A stretch of 64,000 bases of DNA from contig CM075760.1 in the NCBI GenBank assembly GCA_037974335.1, positions 31,843,942 to 31,907,941 on the forward strand, written 5' to 3'. The notes beneath the pieces are model-generated. The model worked only from the letters and a program-made list of their open reading frames with translations. It did not search any database and was not told where the DNA came from. A program made the translations under genes and the position numbers. Source of the stretch: Prionace glauca. Lineage: Eukaryota; Chordata; Chondrichthyes; Carcharhiniformes; Carcharhinidae. Positions 30,170-40,917 of this stretch are shown here, piece by piece (position 1 is the stretch's first letter; each line of letters begins with the position of its first letter).

Positions 30170-30740
30170 AATTTAATTTAATTTAATTTAATTCCAGAGA
30201 TTCACCACCCTTTGAGTGAAGAAGTTCCTCCTCAACTCCATTCTAAACTGCCGCCCCCCCCCCCCTTATCTTGAGGCTGTGCCCTCTAGTCCTACTGTCT
30301 TTTTTGAGCGGGAAGAGTCTCTCCACTTCTATCCTATCCATCCCCTTCATTATCTTATCGTCTCTATAAGATCCCCCCTCATCCTTCTAAATTCCAACCA
30401 GTACAGACCCAGTCTATTCAGCCTCTCTTCAAAGTTCAACCCTCTCATCTCCGGTATCAGCCGAGTGACCCCCCTCTGCACTCCCTCCAAGGCCAAAATA
30501 TCTTTGCGCAGGTGCGGCGCCCAAAACTGCACACAGTACTCCAGCTGCGGCCTCGCCAGTACCCTGTACAGTTGCAGCAAGACCTCCCTACTTTTATATC
30601 CTTTCCCCCTCGCTATGAAGGCCAGCATTCCATTCGCCTTCCTGATCACGTGCTGCACCTGCCGGCTGGGTTTTTGCGACTCATGCACAAGGACCCCCAG
30701 GTCCCTCTGCACCGTAGCATGCTGCAGTTTTTCGCCCTAG
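30170..30740 (-). mobile_element. CR1-clade LINE fragment (subfamily B), with ATTTA microsatellite
   Basis: The minus strand carries MQRDLGVLVHESQKPSRQVQ, VIRKANGMLAFIARGKGYKS, LARPQLEYCVQFWAPHLRKD, EGVQRGVTRLIPEMRGLN and following C-terminal ORF2 sequence. The LINE's usual 3' end is absent. Instead the coding part abuts (AATTT)n at 30165-30192, next to duplication copy B. A C-run (GCCGCCCCCCCCCCCC) lies near 30254. It has no counterpart in copy A. Confidence 0.9.
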
Positions 30741-30859
30741 AAAAAGTGATTATTTATTTTTGAGAATTTATTTATTTATTTTTGTGAATTTTTACTATTT
30801 ATTTTTGTGAATGGAGAATTATTGGTAATATTCGCGTCAGGCGATGACCACCTCCAAAA

Positions 30860-31560
30860 ATATGGAATCTGACCGTTGCCCCTTGTCACTCAATGATATT
30901 GCAACACTGAATCAACAACTAACAACATCTTCGAGGTTACCATTGGCTAATCGCTATGTTAGCTGGGTATATACATGCTCCAGCTGGAATATCAGCTCAG
31001 CCTGCTGTGAGTAACCCACCCCCTAACTCCCCAAACCTGTGCACCACCTGCACGACACATATTAGGGGACAAAAATGGTTCTCTCCACTTACTTGAATAG
31101 GTACAGTTCAAACAACATTCAAAGATCTTCATCCCATTCAGGCCAAAGCAGCCGGCTTGACAGGAATAACATTTGCAAATGCTCACTCCCTGCACCACAC
31201 AGAGCATCATTATGTACCATCTACAAGTTTCACTTCCGAACCTCACCAAGGCTCCTTAAAAAGCCACACGGTGGGTTGCTATTTGCAAGAACAGGGTAAC
31301 AGTTACCAGGAAATATCACCTATAAGTTCCCCTCCAAGTTAGTCATATACCTGATGTGGAAATATATCATCCTTCCATCACTGGCGCGGGACCGAGATCC
31401 TAGAACTCCCTGTGTAACAGGACCGTATGGGTATCTACACCACAGGGTCTGCAGCAATTCAAGAAGGTAGCTTACCACCAGTTTACTAAAGGCAATGAGG
31501 AATAGGCAACAAATACTGACTTGGCCAGCAACGCCTATATCCCTTAAATTAAAACATCAA
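30860..31560 (+). mobile_element. LINE ORF2 C-terminal region (Jockey/L2-like family), decayed
   Basis: Plus strand in order: AACATCTTCGAGGTTACCAT (ILGVTI-like), ...GTAACCCACCCCCTAACTCC, GGTTCTCTCCACTTACTTG, AACAACATTCAAAGATCTTC, AAAGCAGCCGGCTTGACAGG, ACCATCTACAAG, CACCAAGGCTCCTTA, CTAGAACTCCCTGTGTAACA, TTCAAGAAGGTAGC, ending GGCAACAAATACTGACTTG. It is broken by several stops and shifts. Shorter relatives are at 12185-12475, 22725-22925 and, reversed, 20893-20990, 29888-29985 and 50240-50345. Confidence 0.7.
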
Positions 31561-32135
31561 CATAGCAATATTTATGAATGGATGATAACTAATGAACACA
31601 ATTGGGCATCTTTGTAAATGGATGGCAACTGATGGAAATAAATATCAACTTTCTGAACATTTATGACCTCTTTCTCTGCCAGAAGATAGGTTCCATTCCA
31701 CAGGAGATTCATGATTCAGAAACATCACACTACCCGAAGACAAGGCCGACAGAAGAGATGGCAACATCTGTAGGTGTATCTCAATCATAACATTACGGGA
31801 CAGGCCTTTGATAGGATGACAATTGTGTTACTCATCTGCTTGAAGACCGGGATTAACCTGAAGCGCAGTTTATGTTGGGAGATATACATATTATACCCAT
31901 ACATGGATGAATCTCAGTAAGACATTCGATACTAACATCAGGTCAGAGAGGACAACATTTGGGGGAACTAAGCTCTCCATCAGGAAATTCTCGGTCTCAT
32001 TTATGACACAGAAAAGGACAATTTACAACACAACTGATAGCTTATGGACAACACTTAGGGTTGAATCAACCTCTCAAAAATTGTCCTCCTCAGTCATCAA
32101 CAAATGTGAAATGTGAAGAAAAGACACCAAACTAA
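31561..32135. other. Intergenic, nothing recognised
   Basis: No gene, RNA or known repeat recognised. Open frames are short and without family character. Confidence 0.4.
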
Positions 32136-32139
32136 AATG

Positions 32140-34830
32140 AATAGAGTAAAGAACAAAGAACAACACAGCACAGGAAACAGGCCCCTCGGCCCAACGAGCC
32201 CACACTGCCATCTTAACAATGTGTTTTTCCTCCTCCACCCTTGACCCGTGTCGATGCTTATGGTACCCCCATTGGAAACCAGATTAAGGGGAGAATAATT
32301 TAGGGACAATTTGTTACACCAATCAGCCGAAGAGCACATCTTTGGGGTGTGGGAGGAAACCGGAAAACCCAGAGGAAACTCACGCAACCACAGGGAGAAG
32401 GCGCAAATTCCCAGAGACACTGGCCTAAGTCCATGTATCTGCACAGCCAACAGTGATAGTCACTGAGCTGTTGTGGTGCCCATTTGCTGGTCCAGTTTTA
32501 AGCATACACAAACGACGCAAAGTACTAGGCCACTCTCGAAACATCCAAGAGCAGCCCACGCATGACCCACAGTGTGCATGCCCCTCGTTTGACAACAAAG
32601 TGGACCGACACACCTGTGGAGTAAAAGAGAAAAATATCAACACGTGTAGCATTAGATTTCCAGGAACGTCCCGAGGCTCTGATCCTTATTAAAACCATCT
32701 CCTATAACCCTCCATCCCTAATTTGCTCATGTGTCTATCTAAGTAAACCTTAAACAAGTCCAGCGTGCCTGCCTCCACCACCCTACTTGGCAGTGCATTC
32801 CATACCCCCACGACCCTCTGTGTGAAAAACCTCCCTCTAGCATCCAAATCCCTCACCTTAAGTCATTGTCCCCTCGTGATATTTGTCTCCAATCTAGGAA
32901 AAAGCCTGCCACTGTTTACTCTATCTATACCCTTCTTGATTTTATACACCTCTATTAGATCCACCCTCAATCTCCGTCTTTCTAAGGAAAACAGTCCCAG
33001 TTTACCAAATCTTTCCTCATAACCCAGTCCTTCCATACCAGGCAGCATCCTGGTAAACCTCCTCTGCGCTCTCTCCAGGGTTTCCACGTCCTTCCTGTAG
33101 TCAGGTGACCAGAACTGGACGCAGTACTCCAAATGCGGTCTAACCAACGTTCTGGAACAAAGAAGAACAAGGAACAACCCAGCACGGGAAACAGGCCCTT
33201 CGGCCCAACGAGCCTGCGCCGCCATTTCAACAAAGCATTTTCCTACACCTACCCTGCCCCGTGTGTATGCGAATGGTACCCCTAATGTAGCCAGATTCAG
33301 GGGAGAATAGTGTAGGGTCAATTTGATACACCAATCAGCCTAAGAGCGTATCTTTGGGGTGTGGGAGGAAACCGGGGCACCCGGAGGAAACCCACGCAAC
33401 CTCAGGGAGAATGCGCAAACTCCCACAGACACAGGCCCAAATCCATGTATCTGCACAGCTAGCAGTGCTAGTCACTGAGCTGTTGTGGTGCCCGTCTGCT
33501 GGCCCAGGATTAAGCACACACAACAACACAAAGTACTAGGCCACTCTCGAAACCTCCAAGAGCAGCCCACGCACGACCCACCGTGTGCATGTCCCTCGTT
33601 TGACAACAAGGTGGACCAACACCTGCGGATTAAAAGAGACAAAACATTAACATGTAATACTACATTTCCAGTGTCGTCCCGAGGCTCTAACCGTTTTTAA
33701 TACCATCTACTATAACCGTCCATCCCTGCTTCGCTCATGTGTCTATCTAAGTAAACCTTAAACAACTCCAACGTGCCTGCCTCCACCACCAGTTCTGTAC
33801 AACTGTAGCATTGGACGCCAACTCTTATATTCTATACCCCTTCCTATAAAGGCTAGCATACCATAAGCTTTCTTCGCCTGAGTTGCCACCTTCAAAGACT
33901 TGTGAACTTGCACTCCCAGGTCCCTCTGCATTTCTATACACTTAATAGGTCTACCCTTTATCATGTAACTCCCCTCTACATTATTCCTTCCAAAATGCAT
34001 CACCTCGCATTTATCAGGATTAACTTCCATCTATTTATCTGCCCAATATACCAGCCTATCTATATCCTGCTGTATTGCCAGACACTGCTCCTCACTGCCC
34101 GCCAATCCTGCCATCTTTGTGTCATCTGCAAATTTGCTGATCACACCATGTACGCCCTATTCCAAGACATTTATATATATTACGAATAGAAGAGGTCCCA
34201 GTACTGAGCCCTGTGGCACACAACTGGTGACAGACCTCCAGCTAGAAAAGGACCCATCCACTACTACTCTCTGTCTCCTGTTAACTAGCCAGTTTTCAAT
34301 CCATCTAGATACTTTTCCCTGTATCCCATGAGCCTTAACCTTTTCAACCAACCCACCATGAGGGACTTTGTCAAACGCCTTCCTGAAATCCATATAGACG
34401 ACATCAACGGCTTGTTCTTCGTCAACCGTTTTTGTCACCTCCTCAAAAAATTCTACCAGACTCGTAAGGCAAGACCTCCCCTTAACAAAGCCATGCTGCG
34501 TATCCCTAATCAGATCGCAACCCTCCACATGCTGATACATCCTATCCCTAAGAATTTATTCCAACAACTTTCCTACCACTGCCTACAATTACCAGGGTTA
34601 TCCCGACTGCCCTTTTTAAACAACGGTACCACATTATCTACCCTCCAGTCCTCTGGGACCTCACCTGTGTCCAAAGAAGAGACAAAGAATTGCGTCAGAG
34701 GCCTAACAATTTCATCTCTCACCTCTCTAAGCAGCCTGGGATAATTGCCATCAGGCCCCGGAGTTTTATTCGTGGACATTAAAGGTCCTGTGGTCTCCAA
34801 TAGCTCCCTGGGCAACATCCCTCCTTTTAA
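32140..34830 (-). mobile_element. CR1-clade LINE (subfamily C) carrying a nested copy of itself
   Basis: 5'-truncated LINE. From 34830 down it encodes RT pieces (SPGPDG-like [83 protein letters not shown]) and the C-terminal domain to LQLYRT. An inserted 3' piece at 33155-33791 splits it. The host LINE resumes at 33154 with RTLVRPHLEYCVQFWSPDYR and runs to about 32650. A 3' UTR and a SINE-like tail follow, ending near 32140 (CCGAGGGGCCTGTTTCCTG on the minus strand). Several stops and frameshifts; no longer coding. Confidence 0.92.
33155..33791 (-). mobile_element. Nested 5'-truncated CR1 (subfamily C) insertion
   Basis: Begins on the minus strand at GGTGGTGGAGGCAGGCACGT (codons VVEAGTL of ORF2), runs through the 3' UTR and SINE-like tail, and ends TTGTTCCTTGTTCTTCTTTG. 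It is flanked by GTTCTG at 33149-33154 and 33792-33797 (CAGAAC on the element strand), a likely 6-bp target-site duplication. The host LINE sequence is continuous across it. Same orientation as its host. Confidence 0.85.
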
Positions 34831-34889
34831 CCAAAATCAACAAAAATATATTCCCATGGATTGAGCCATTTTCATCTGATGCTGCCCTG

Positions 34890-36065
34890 GCAACATCGGA
34901 ACATAGCCACAGGCGTAGGCCACTCAGGTCCTCGAACTGGCCCCACCATTTACAAACATAGAACCCTACAGTGCAGAAACAGGCCCTTCGGCCCATCGAG
35001 TCTGCACCGAACACAATCCCACCCAGACCCCATCCCCATATCCCTACACATTTACCTGCTAATCCCTCTAACCTACACATCCCAGGACACTAAGGGGCAA
35101 TTTTAGCATAGCCAATGAACCTAACCCGCACATCTTTGGACTGTGAGAGGAAACCGGAGCACCCGGAGAAAACCCACGCAGACACGAGGAGAATGTGCAA
35201 ACTCCACACAGGCAGTGACCCGAGCCGGGAATCGAACCCAGGACCCTGGAGCTGTGAAGCAGCAGTGCTAACCACTGTGCTACCGTGCCGCCATGATCTT
35301 ATTTAATAAGATCATGGCTGATCTGTGGCTGAATCCATTTTGGCTTCGCTAAGTCCATATCTCTTGATACACCTGTTCAATTAAAGAAGACCTCAGACTT
35401 ATATGTAACAATTGTACCAGCTCCCACCGGCAATTGCCGAAGAGAGTTCCAATCATTCACCTTTCTCGACATGTACTAATGGTTTCTATCAACTCTCCTG
35501 AAAGGCCTTTCCCTATTTTTTTCAACTATGGCCTTTTAACCACGAACCTTCAATTAATTGAAACAATCCTTCCCTGTAGGTATTTCATAGGTTTCTATCA
35601 GAACAGCCCTCAACCTTCTGAATTCGAGAGAAAAATGTCTAAATTCGTCTAATCTCTTCTCGCAACTTGCGTTGAACTCCGTCCAGAGTCAACATTTTTC
35701 CAAAGATATGTTGCCCATACTTGCTCACAGTGCTCTAATTGGGATGGAACAAGGATTGTGCACAATTGGAGCACAACATCTGCCTCCGTATCCCCCATTC
35801 CTTTGGATATAAAGGGAGGCATTCCATTGGTCTTAATGGTTATTTTCTGCAGCAGGTCATGACATTTTAAGAAACTATGTGCCGAACCCCAAATCCTGTT
35901 TGGCATCCACTAAATTTAGCGTTGTCCCTTCTAAAAATTATATCTTGATCTATCATTTGGATATTTGACTCTTTGTCCCATAATCTAAGCCCTTAATGAA
36001 TATTGTAAATAATTGAGGCCCCAGACAGATTCCTGCCGTACACCACTTAATCTGCATAATTCAGC
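34890..36065 (-). mobile_element. Old CR1-clade LINE fragment, split by a SINE
   Basis: Minus-strand CR1 3' half. The 3' end words (CATAGCCACAGGCGTAGGCC, CACTCAGGTCCTCGAACTGG) sit at 34900-34956, then the SINE at 34957-35293. The LINE resumes with AAGATCATGGCTGATCTG and C-terminal ORF2 remnants (for example ...NGMPPFISKGMGDTEADVVL, QLCTILVPSQLEHCEQVWAT). Strongly decayed. Confidence 0.75.
34957..35293 (-). mobile_element. Near-complete HE1-like SINE
   Basis: Full tRNA-like head on the minus strand (GGCGGCACGGTAGCACAGTG, GTTAGCACTGCTGCTTCACA, TGGGTTCGATTCCCGGCTCG). The body is CCGGTTTCCTCTCACAGTCC, AAAGATGTGCGGGTTAGG, and the tail GCCGAAGGGCCTGTTTCTGC, ACTGTAGGGTTCTATG. It is nearly identical to 55054-55392 (+), so both are recent. 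Confidence 0.95.
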
Positions 36066-36690
36066 AACGGACAGGTACAATTCATTGCACCATAAATTTT
36101 GGCACCTTGCAGAAGAGGATGTGATATTACATTAATGGATGTGAATTCTTACATTGATACCATGGATCATACCTGACAATGATATTTTCACACTAACTGT
36201 AATTACAAAGTTTTGCCAGCAGATGGAAATAAATCTTGGTGGGTTACATTACATGAAGCATGAACTGCCGCAATACACTGGACACTGCATCTGTTCATTT
36301 TGAATTGGCCTCCATGTGTATATATGTTAGAATGGACTCGTCCATGATTATAATATATTATAACATATAGCACGCTGTTTAAACTGGTATTGCACCAGTA
36401 CATGTCAATGTATACATCACCTTGATCTGAATTTTTCCAGGTAGGATCTAACTTTGCAGTTCTACCACATACAGTTCTGAATGGTGGTGGACATTAAAGC
36501 AATTAACAGCAGCAGGAGCCTCAAATAAAACCTCAATTCTTAATAATGTGAGTGCTCAGCAAATGGAGAAGAACAAAACAGAAACAATTGCTACAATCTT
36601 CCGCCAGAAGTGCCGAGAGGATTTTCCATCTCGGCCTCCTCCTGAGGTCCCCAGCATCACAGATCCAAGCAGCTCAATGCCTTTCACAGG
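36066..36690. other. Intergenic, nothing recognised
   Basis: No gene or clear repeat recognised. The short minus-strand open frame at 36203-36403 has no family resemblance. Confidence 0.4.
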
Positions 36691-36785
36691 ATAAGATTGG
36701 AACAGGAGTAGGCCATTCGAGCCCGGGAGCCCGCTCCACCATGCAATATGATCATGATTGATCTGTGGCCTAACCCTGTGCTGAA
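36690..36785 (-). mobile_element. CR1 3'-end fragment
   Basis: GATTGGAACAGGAGTAGGCC, ATTCGAGCCCGGGAGCCCGC, TCCACCATGCAATATGATCA, TGATTGATCTGTGGCC: a reversed CR1 subfamily-B-type 3' terminus. Confidence 0.65.
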
Positions 36786-36847
36786 GAGGTTGGACACTGC
36801 AAGGATTATTGGTCCTGACAATATTTCAGCAATAATAATTGCATCAG

Positions 36848-39068
36848 AAAGGCAAAAAGGGGCCACGAAATGGCTTTGGCGGGTAGGAGTAAGGAAAATC
36901 CTAAGGCATTTTACTCCTATATTAGAAACAAAAGGATGGTTAGAGGGAACATTGGTCCTCTCAGGGACAGAGGAGGGGAACTATGCTTGGAGCCTGGGGG
37001 AATGGGGGAGATCTTGAATGAATACTTTGCGTCGGTATTCACTCAGGAGAGGGGTCTGATCTCTGCTGCTGTGCTTGAGAAGTTTGAGGATCCGTTGAGG
37101 GAAATAGTCATCACGAGGGAAGAGGTGTTGGGACTTTTAGACAGTATAAAGACGGATAAATCTCCAGGGCCTGATGGCATCTATCCTAGGCTGCTAAGAG
37201 AGGTGAGGGATGAAATTGCTGGGCCTCTGACGCAAATCTTTGTCTCTTCTTTGGACACAGGTGAGGTCCCAGAGGATTGGCGGATTGCAAATGTAGTACC
37301 GTTGTTTAAGAAGGGTCAGAGGGATAACCCAGGGAACTATAGGCCAGTGAGCTTGACTTCAGTTATAGGAAAGATAATGAAGAGGATCCTCAAGGATAGG
37401 ATGTATGAGCATCTGGAGCGCTGCAATCTGATCAGGGATACGCAGCATGGCTTCGTTACAGGGAGGTCGTGTCTTACGAATCTATTGGAATTTTTTGAAG
37501 AGGTGACAAAAACGGTTGACGAAGGACAAGCCGTTGATGTTGTCTATATGGATTTCAGTAAGGCGTTTGACAAGGTCCCTCACGGTAGGCTGATAGAAAA
37601 GGTGAAGGCTCATGGGATACAAGGCCAGGTATGTAGATGGGTGGAGAACTGGCTTGGGAGGAGGAGACAGCGGGTAGTAGTGGAAGGCTCCTTTTCCAAT
37701 TGGAGGTCTGTCACCAGTGGGGTGCCGCAGGGCTCGGTACTAGGACCTCTACTATTTGTAGTATATATTAATGACTTGGAAGAGGGGGTAGAAAGTGTGA
37801 TCAGCAAATTTGCTGATGACACTAAGATGGTTGGATTGGCGGGTACTGAGGAGCAGTGCCTGGCAATGCAACAGGACATAGACAGGCTGGTAGATTGGGC
37901 AGATAGATGGCAAATGGAATTTAATCTGGAGAAATGCGAGGTGATGCACTTTGGCCGGAATAATGTGGAGGGGAGTAAAACGATAAAAGGTAGAACTATC
38001 CGGAGTATAGATACGCAGAGAGACCTGGGGGTGCAGGTACACAATTCCCTGAAGGTGTCGGTGCAGGTGCAGAATGTGATGAGGAAAGCGTATGGCATGT
38101 TAGCCTTCATAGGAAGGGGAATAGAATATAAGAGTAGGAGTCTGATGTTGCAGTTGTATAGAACGTTAGTTAGGCCTCACCTGGAGTATTGCGTCCAGTT
38201 CTGGTCGCCGTACTACCGGAAGGATGTAGAGATCCTGGAGAGAGTGCAGAGGAGATTTACCAGGATGTTGCCTGGTATGGAAGGGCTGTCTTACGAGGAA
38301 AGATTGAACGCACTTCGGCTGTTTTCCCTTGAGAGACGTCGGCTGCGGGGGGATCTAATAGAGGTTTATAAGATTATGAAGGGGATAGATAGAGTAAATG
38401 GAGGTAAGCTTTTTCCGCTATTAGAAATGGATAGAACGAGGGGTCACGGGCTTAGGGTGAGGGGGGCTAGATATAAGACTAATATTAGAGGGCAGTTTTT
38501 CACGCAAAGGGTAGTGGGGATGTGGAATGCACTGCCTAGTAAGGTGGTGGAAGCAGGCACGCTAGGGTTGTTCAAGAGTCATTTGGACAGCCACATGAGC
38601 GGTCTACATATAGGGGGATATAGCAGGCCTTACTAATCATTGTAGGCTTGGGGTTCAGTTTTAGCCTCAGGGATATAGAGTCTTTTAATAATGAATTTTT
38701 TATCCACAGGCATTTAAGTCCAGCAAGGGGTGCGTAAACTGGACCATCTCGAGGGCATCATGACAGCTCAGAGGCTATCTCTGTTGTTGTACGGAGACAT
38801 GGATTTGGGCCTGTGTCCGTGGGAGTTTGCGCATTCTCCCCATGGTTGCTTGGGTTTCCTCCGGGTACTCCGGTTTCCTCCCACATCCCAAAAATGTGCT
38901 TTTAGGCTGATTGATTGGGTAACAAATTGTCCCTATATTGGACCTCCCTGATCCTCACACATTAGGCATAGACTAAAATCATGAATAGGTCACTGACCAT
39001 GGGACGGCGGCGCGGGCTCGTTGGGCCGAAGGGCCTGTTTCCCGTGCTGTGTTGTTCTTTGTTCTTTG
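36848..39068 (+). mobile_element. CR1-clade LINE (subfamily C) with a long open RT frame and SINE-like tail
   Basis: 5'-truncated; homology starts inside ORF2 near AAAGGCAAAAAGGGGCCACG. An uninterrupted 588-codon frame at 36870-38636 covers the RT and C-terminal domain. The UTR follows, then a SINE-like tail from about 38770 (ATGGATTTGGGCCTGTGTCC, TTTCCTCCGGGTACTCCGG), ending GGGCCGAAGGGCCTGTTTCC, CGTGCTGTGTTGTTCTTTGT. The same UTR-plus-tail order occurs at 50570-51662, 32140-33154 and 33155-33791. Confidence 0.95.
36870..38636 (+). CDS. CR1-like ORF2 fragment: reverse transcriptase and C-terminal domain
   Basis: 588 codons with no stop. The product would be a non-LTR reverse transcriptase copying the element's own RNA at a nicked genomic target. 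RT blocks in order: SPGPDGIYPRLLREV (about residue 96), [90 protein letters not shown] and catalytic FADDTKMVG. The C-terminal region has LVRPHLEYCVQFWSPYYRKD, ERVQRRFTRMLPGMEG, LRGDLIEVYKIMKGIDRV and FFTQRVVGMWNALPSKVVEA, as in vertebrate CR1. The endonuclease domain is missing by 5' truncation, so it cannot retrotranspose alone. The ATG is simply the first in the surviving frame. Confidence 0.85.
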   Translation: MALAGRSKENPKAFYSYIRNKRMVRGNIGPLRDRGGELCLEPGGMGEILNEYFASVFTQERGLISAAVLEKFEDPLREIVITREEVLGLLDSIKTDKSPGPDGIYPRLLREVRDEIAGPLTQIFVSSLDTGEVPEDWRIANVVPLFKKGQRDNPGNYRPVSLTSVIGKIMKRILKDRMYEHLERCNLIRDTQHGFVTGRSCLTNLLEFFEEVTKTVDEGQAVDVVYMDFSKAFDKVPHGRLIEKVKAHGIQGQVCRWVENWLGRRRQRVVVEGSFSNWRSVTSGVPQGSVLGPLLFVVYINDLEEGVESVISKFADDTKMVGLAGTEEQCLAMQQDIDRLVDWADRWQMEFNLEKCEVMHFGRNNVEGSKTIKGRTIRSIDTQRDLGVQVHNSLKVSVQVQNVMRKAYGMLAFIGRGIEYKSRSLMLQLYRTLVRPHLEYCVQFWSPYYRKDVEILERVQRRFTRMLPGMEGLSYEERLNALRLFSLERRRLRGDLIEVYKIMKGIDRVNGGKLFPLLEMDRTRGHGLRVRGARYKTNIRGQFFTQRVVGMWNALPSKVVEAGTLGLFKSHLDSHMSGLHIGGYSRPY

Positions 39069-39780
39069 TAATAATGATGATTTGTGCTCTGGAGCGAGCT
39101 GCGCCCCGGCCAATCTATTAAAGTATAGCTACATCACCATCACATACCCAACAGTGTGGAAAATTAGCAGGCATGTTCTATCGCAAAAGGAAGGGCAAAT
39201 ACATCCCGGCCAATTATCGCCCAATGCGATCTCACTCGATCAAAATAATAGAAAGTATGGAGGATCAAGCGATCAGTAATAATAATAATAATAATAATAA
39301 TCTACTCAATGAAGCTCAGTCTGGGTTCCACTAGGAGCATTCGGTTCCAGAAATCATGTAAACTTAGTCCAAATATAGTGGAAATAGCTGTAAAAATGAG
39401 GTGAGAGTGCCCACCCTCCACATCAACACAACACTTGCCCGATGATGGCATCAAGAACCCTGAGCCAATCTGCAGTCAATGGGGATCCGGGGGTAAACAT
39501 TCCACTGGCTTCAGTCACACCGAGTACAGAGTAAGGTGGTTGGGGTTGTTGAAAGCCAATCAGCTCAGTCCCAGGGTATTGCTGCAGGAACTCGTCAGGA
39601 TAGTGTGGCCTAATCTTCACCCTTCATTAGAAGGTCAGAAGTGGGATGTTCACTAATGATTGCACACTGTTCAGCACATTCGCGACTCCTCAGATACTGG
39701 AGCAGTCCGTGTCCATATGCAGCAAGACTTAGAACACATTCAGGCTTTGGTTGAGGAGGGGAGAGTAACATTCACGCCAC
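39069..39780. other. Intergenic with an AAT microsatellite
   Basis: Contains (AAT)n at about 39277-39300. Open frames at 39423-39656 show no family character. Nothing else recognised. Confidence 0.5.
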
Positions 39781-39783
39781 ACA

Positions 39784-40078
39784 GTGTCAGACAATGATCT
39801 TCTTCAAGGAAGAGAGATTCCTGGCAGTGACCCATTCCTGGCATGGGTCACTGTCTGTACGGAGTCTGCACGTTCTCCCCGTGTCTATATAGGTTTCTTC
39901 CGGGTGTTCCGCTTTCCTCCCATAGTCCAAAAGACGCCCTGGTTAGGGTGCATTGGGCCGTGCTAAATTCTCCCTCAGTGTAACCCGAACAGATGCTGGA
40001 ATGTGGCGACTCGGGAATTTTCACAGTAACTTCATTGCAGTGTTAACATAAATTTATTTGTGACGAATGAACACATTT
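39784..40078 (+). mobile_element. SINE (HE1-like head, TTCATTGCAGTGTTAA tail subfamily)
   Basis: GGGTCACTGTCTGTACGGAG, TCTGCACGTTCTCCCCGTGT, CCGGGTGTTCCGCTTTCCTC, CTAAATTCTCCCTCAGTG, then tail CACAGTAACTTCATTGCAGT, GTTAACATAAATTTATTTGTG. It differs from the 34957/55054 copies in the 3' half and matches 62970-63290. Confidence 0.85.
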
Positions 40079-40079
40079 A

Positions 40080-40915
40080 ACATTTGGGACCCTGCGGTAC
40101 CCCACTGTTAGCTGACCATCACTCGGAAGAAGACCCATTTATTTCCACTCTCTGTTTCTTATCTGTCAATGAATTCTATACCGAGGCCAACATATCACTC
40201 CCCATCTCACGTGCTTTCATTGGGCCTACCAATATTTGATGAAGAGCCTTCTGAAAGTGCAAATACAGCACGTAAACTGGTTGCATCCCTCCCCCTCCCT
40301 ACCCGAACCTATTATTATCCCTCCCCCACCTATTATTTACACTCTTAAAAAATGCAAGTAGTTTTGTTAAGATAAACATGTCTTTCTTAAGCCCATACTG
40401 GTTTCATCAAACTCCGTCCATGCTTTCCAAATATTTTCCTATCATAGATTTGATAACAATCTCTAACTGATGCTGAAATCAGTCTGTAATTTTTCAGTTT
40501 TATTCCCTCTTTCTCTGTATATATCGGGGTTACATTTGTCACCCTCTAACCTGTAGGAACTGTTTCGGCCTGTATAGAATTTTAGAAGATGGGCAGCAAT
40601 GTATCCAACATTTCCTGGGCCATTTCCTTCCATATTCTGGGATTACCGGGCCCCAGTGACCAACCAGAATTTCACCCTATTATTTTCCCCAGAATGATTT
40701 TACTAATACTGGTTTCCCTCAATACCGTCTTACAACTACCCCCTTGGTTCCCGAACATTTCTGGGATGGTACTTGTGAGAAGGCAGTGTCAAACTTAGTG
40801 ATCTATTCATTCAATATTTTTTTATTCCCCATTATAATTTCCCTGGATTCGGGCTCTAAGGGATTTACATTTAACTTAACCAATCCTTCTCTCTTCAGAT
40901 ATTGATATAAACGGT
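40080..40915 (-). mobile_element. Old CR1-clade LINE RT fragment
   Basis: Reverse-orientation decayed RT: CTGCGGTACCCCACTGTTAG (SGVPQG region), CTTATCTGTCAATGAATTC and following text typical of reversed CR1 RT. It is densely mutated and separate from the younger element starting at 40918. Confidence 0.6.
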
Positions 40916-40917
40916 TA

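Noticed and set aside
37610-38110. Minus-strand frames opposite the CR1 ORF, and plus-strand frames opposite 41005-43636
   Set aside because: Shadows of the LINE coding strand with no independent features.
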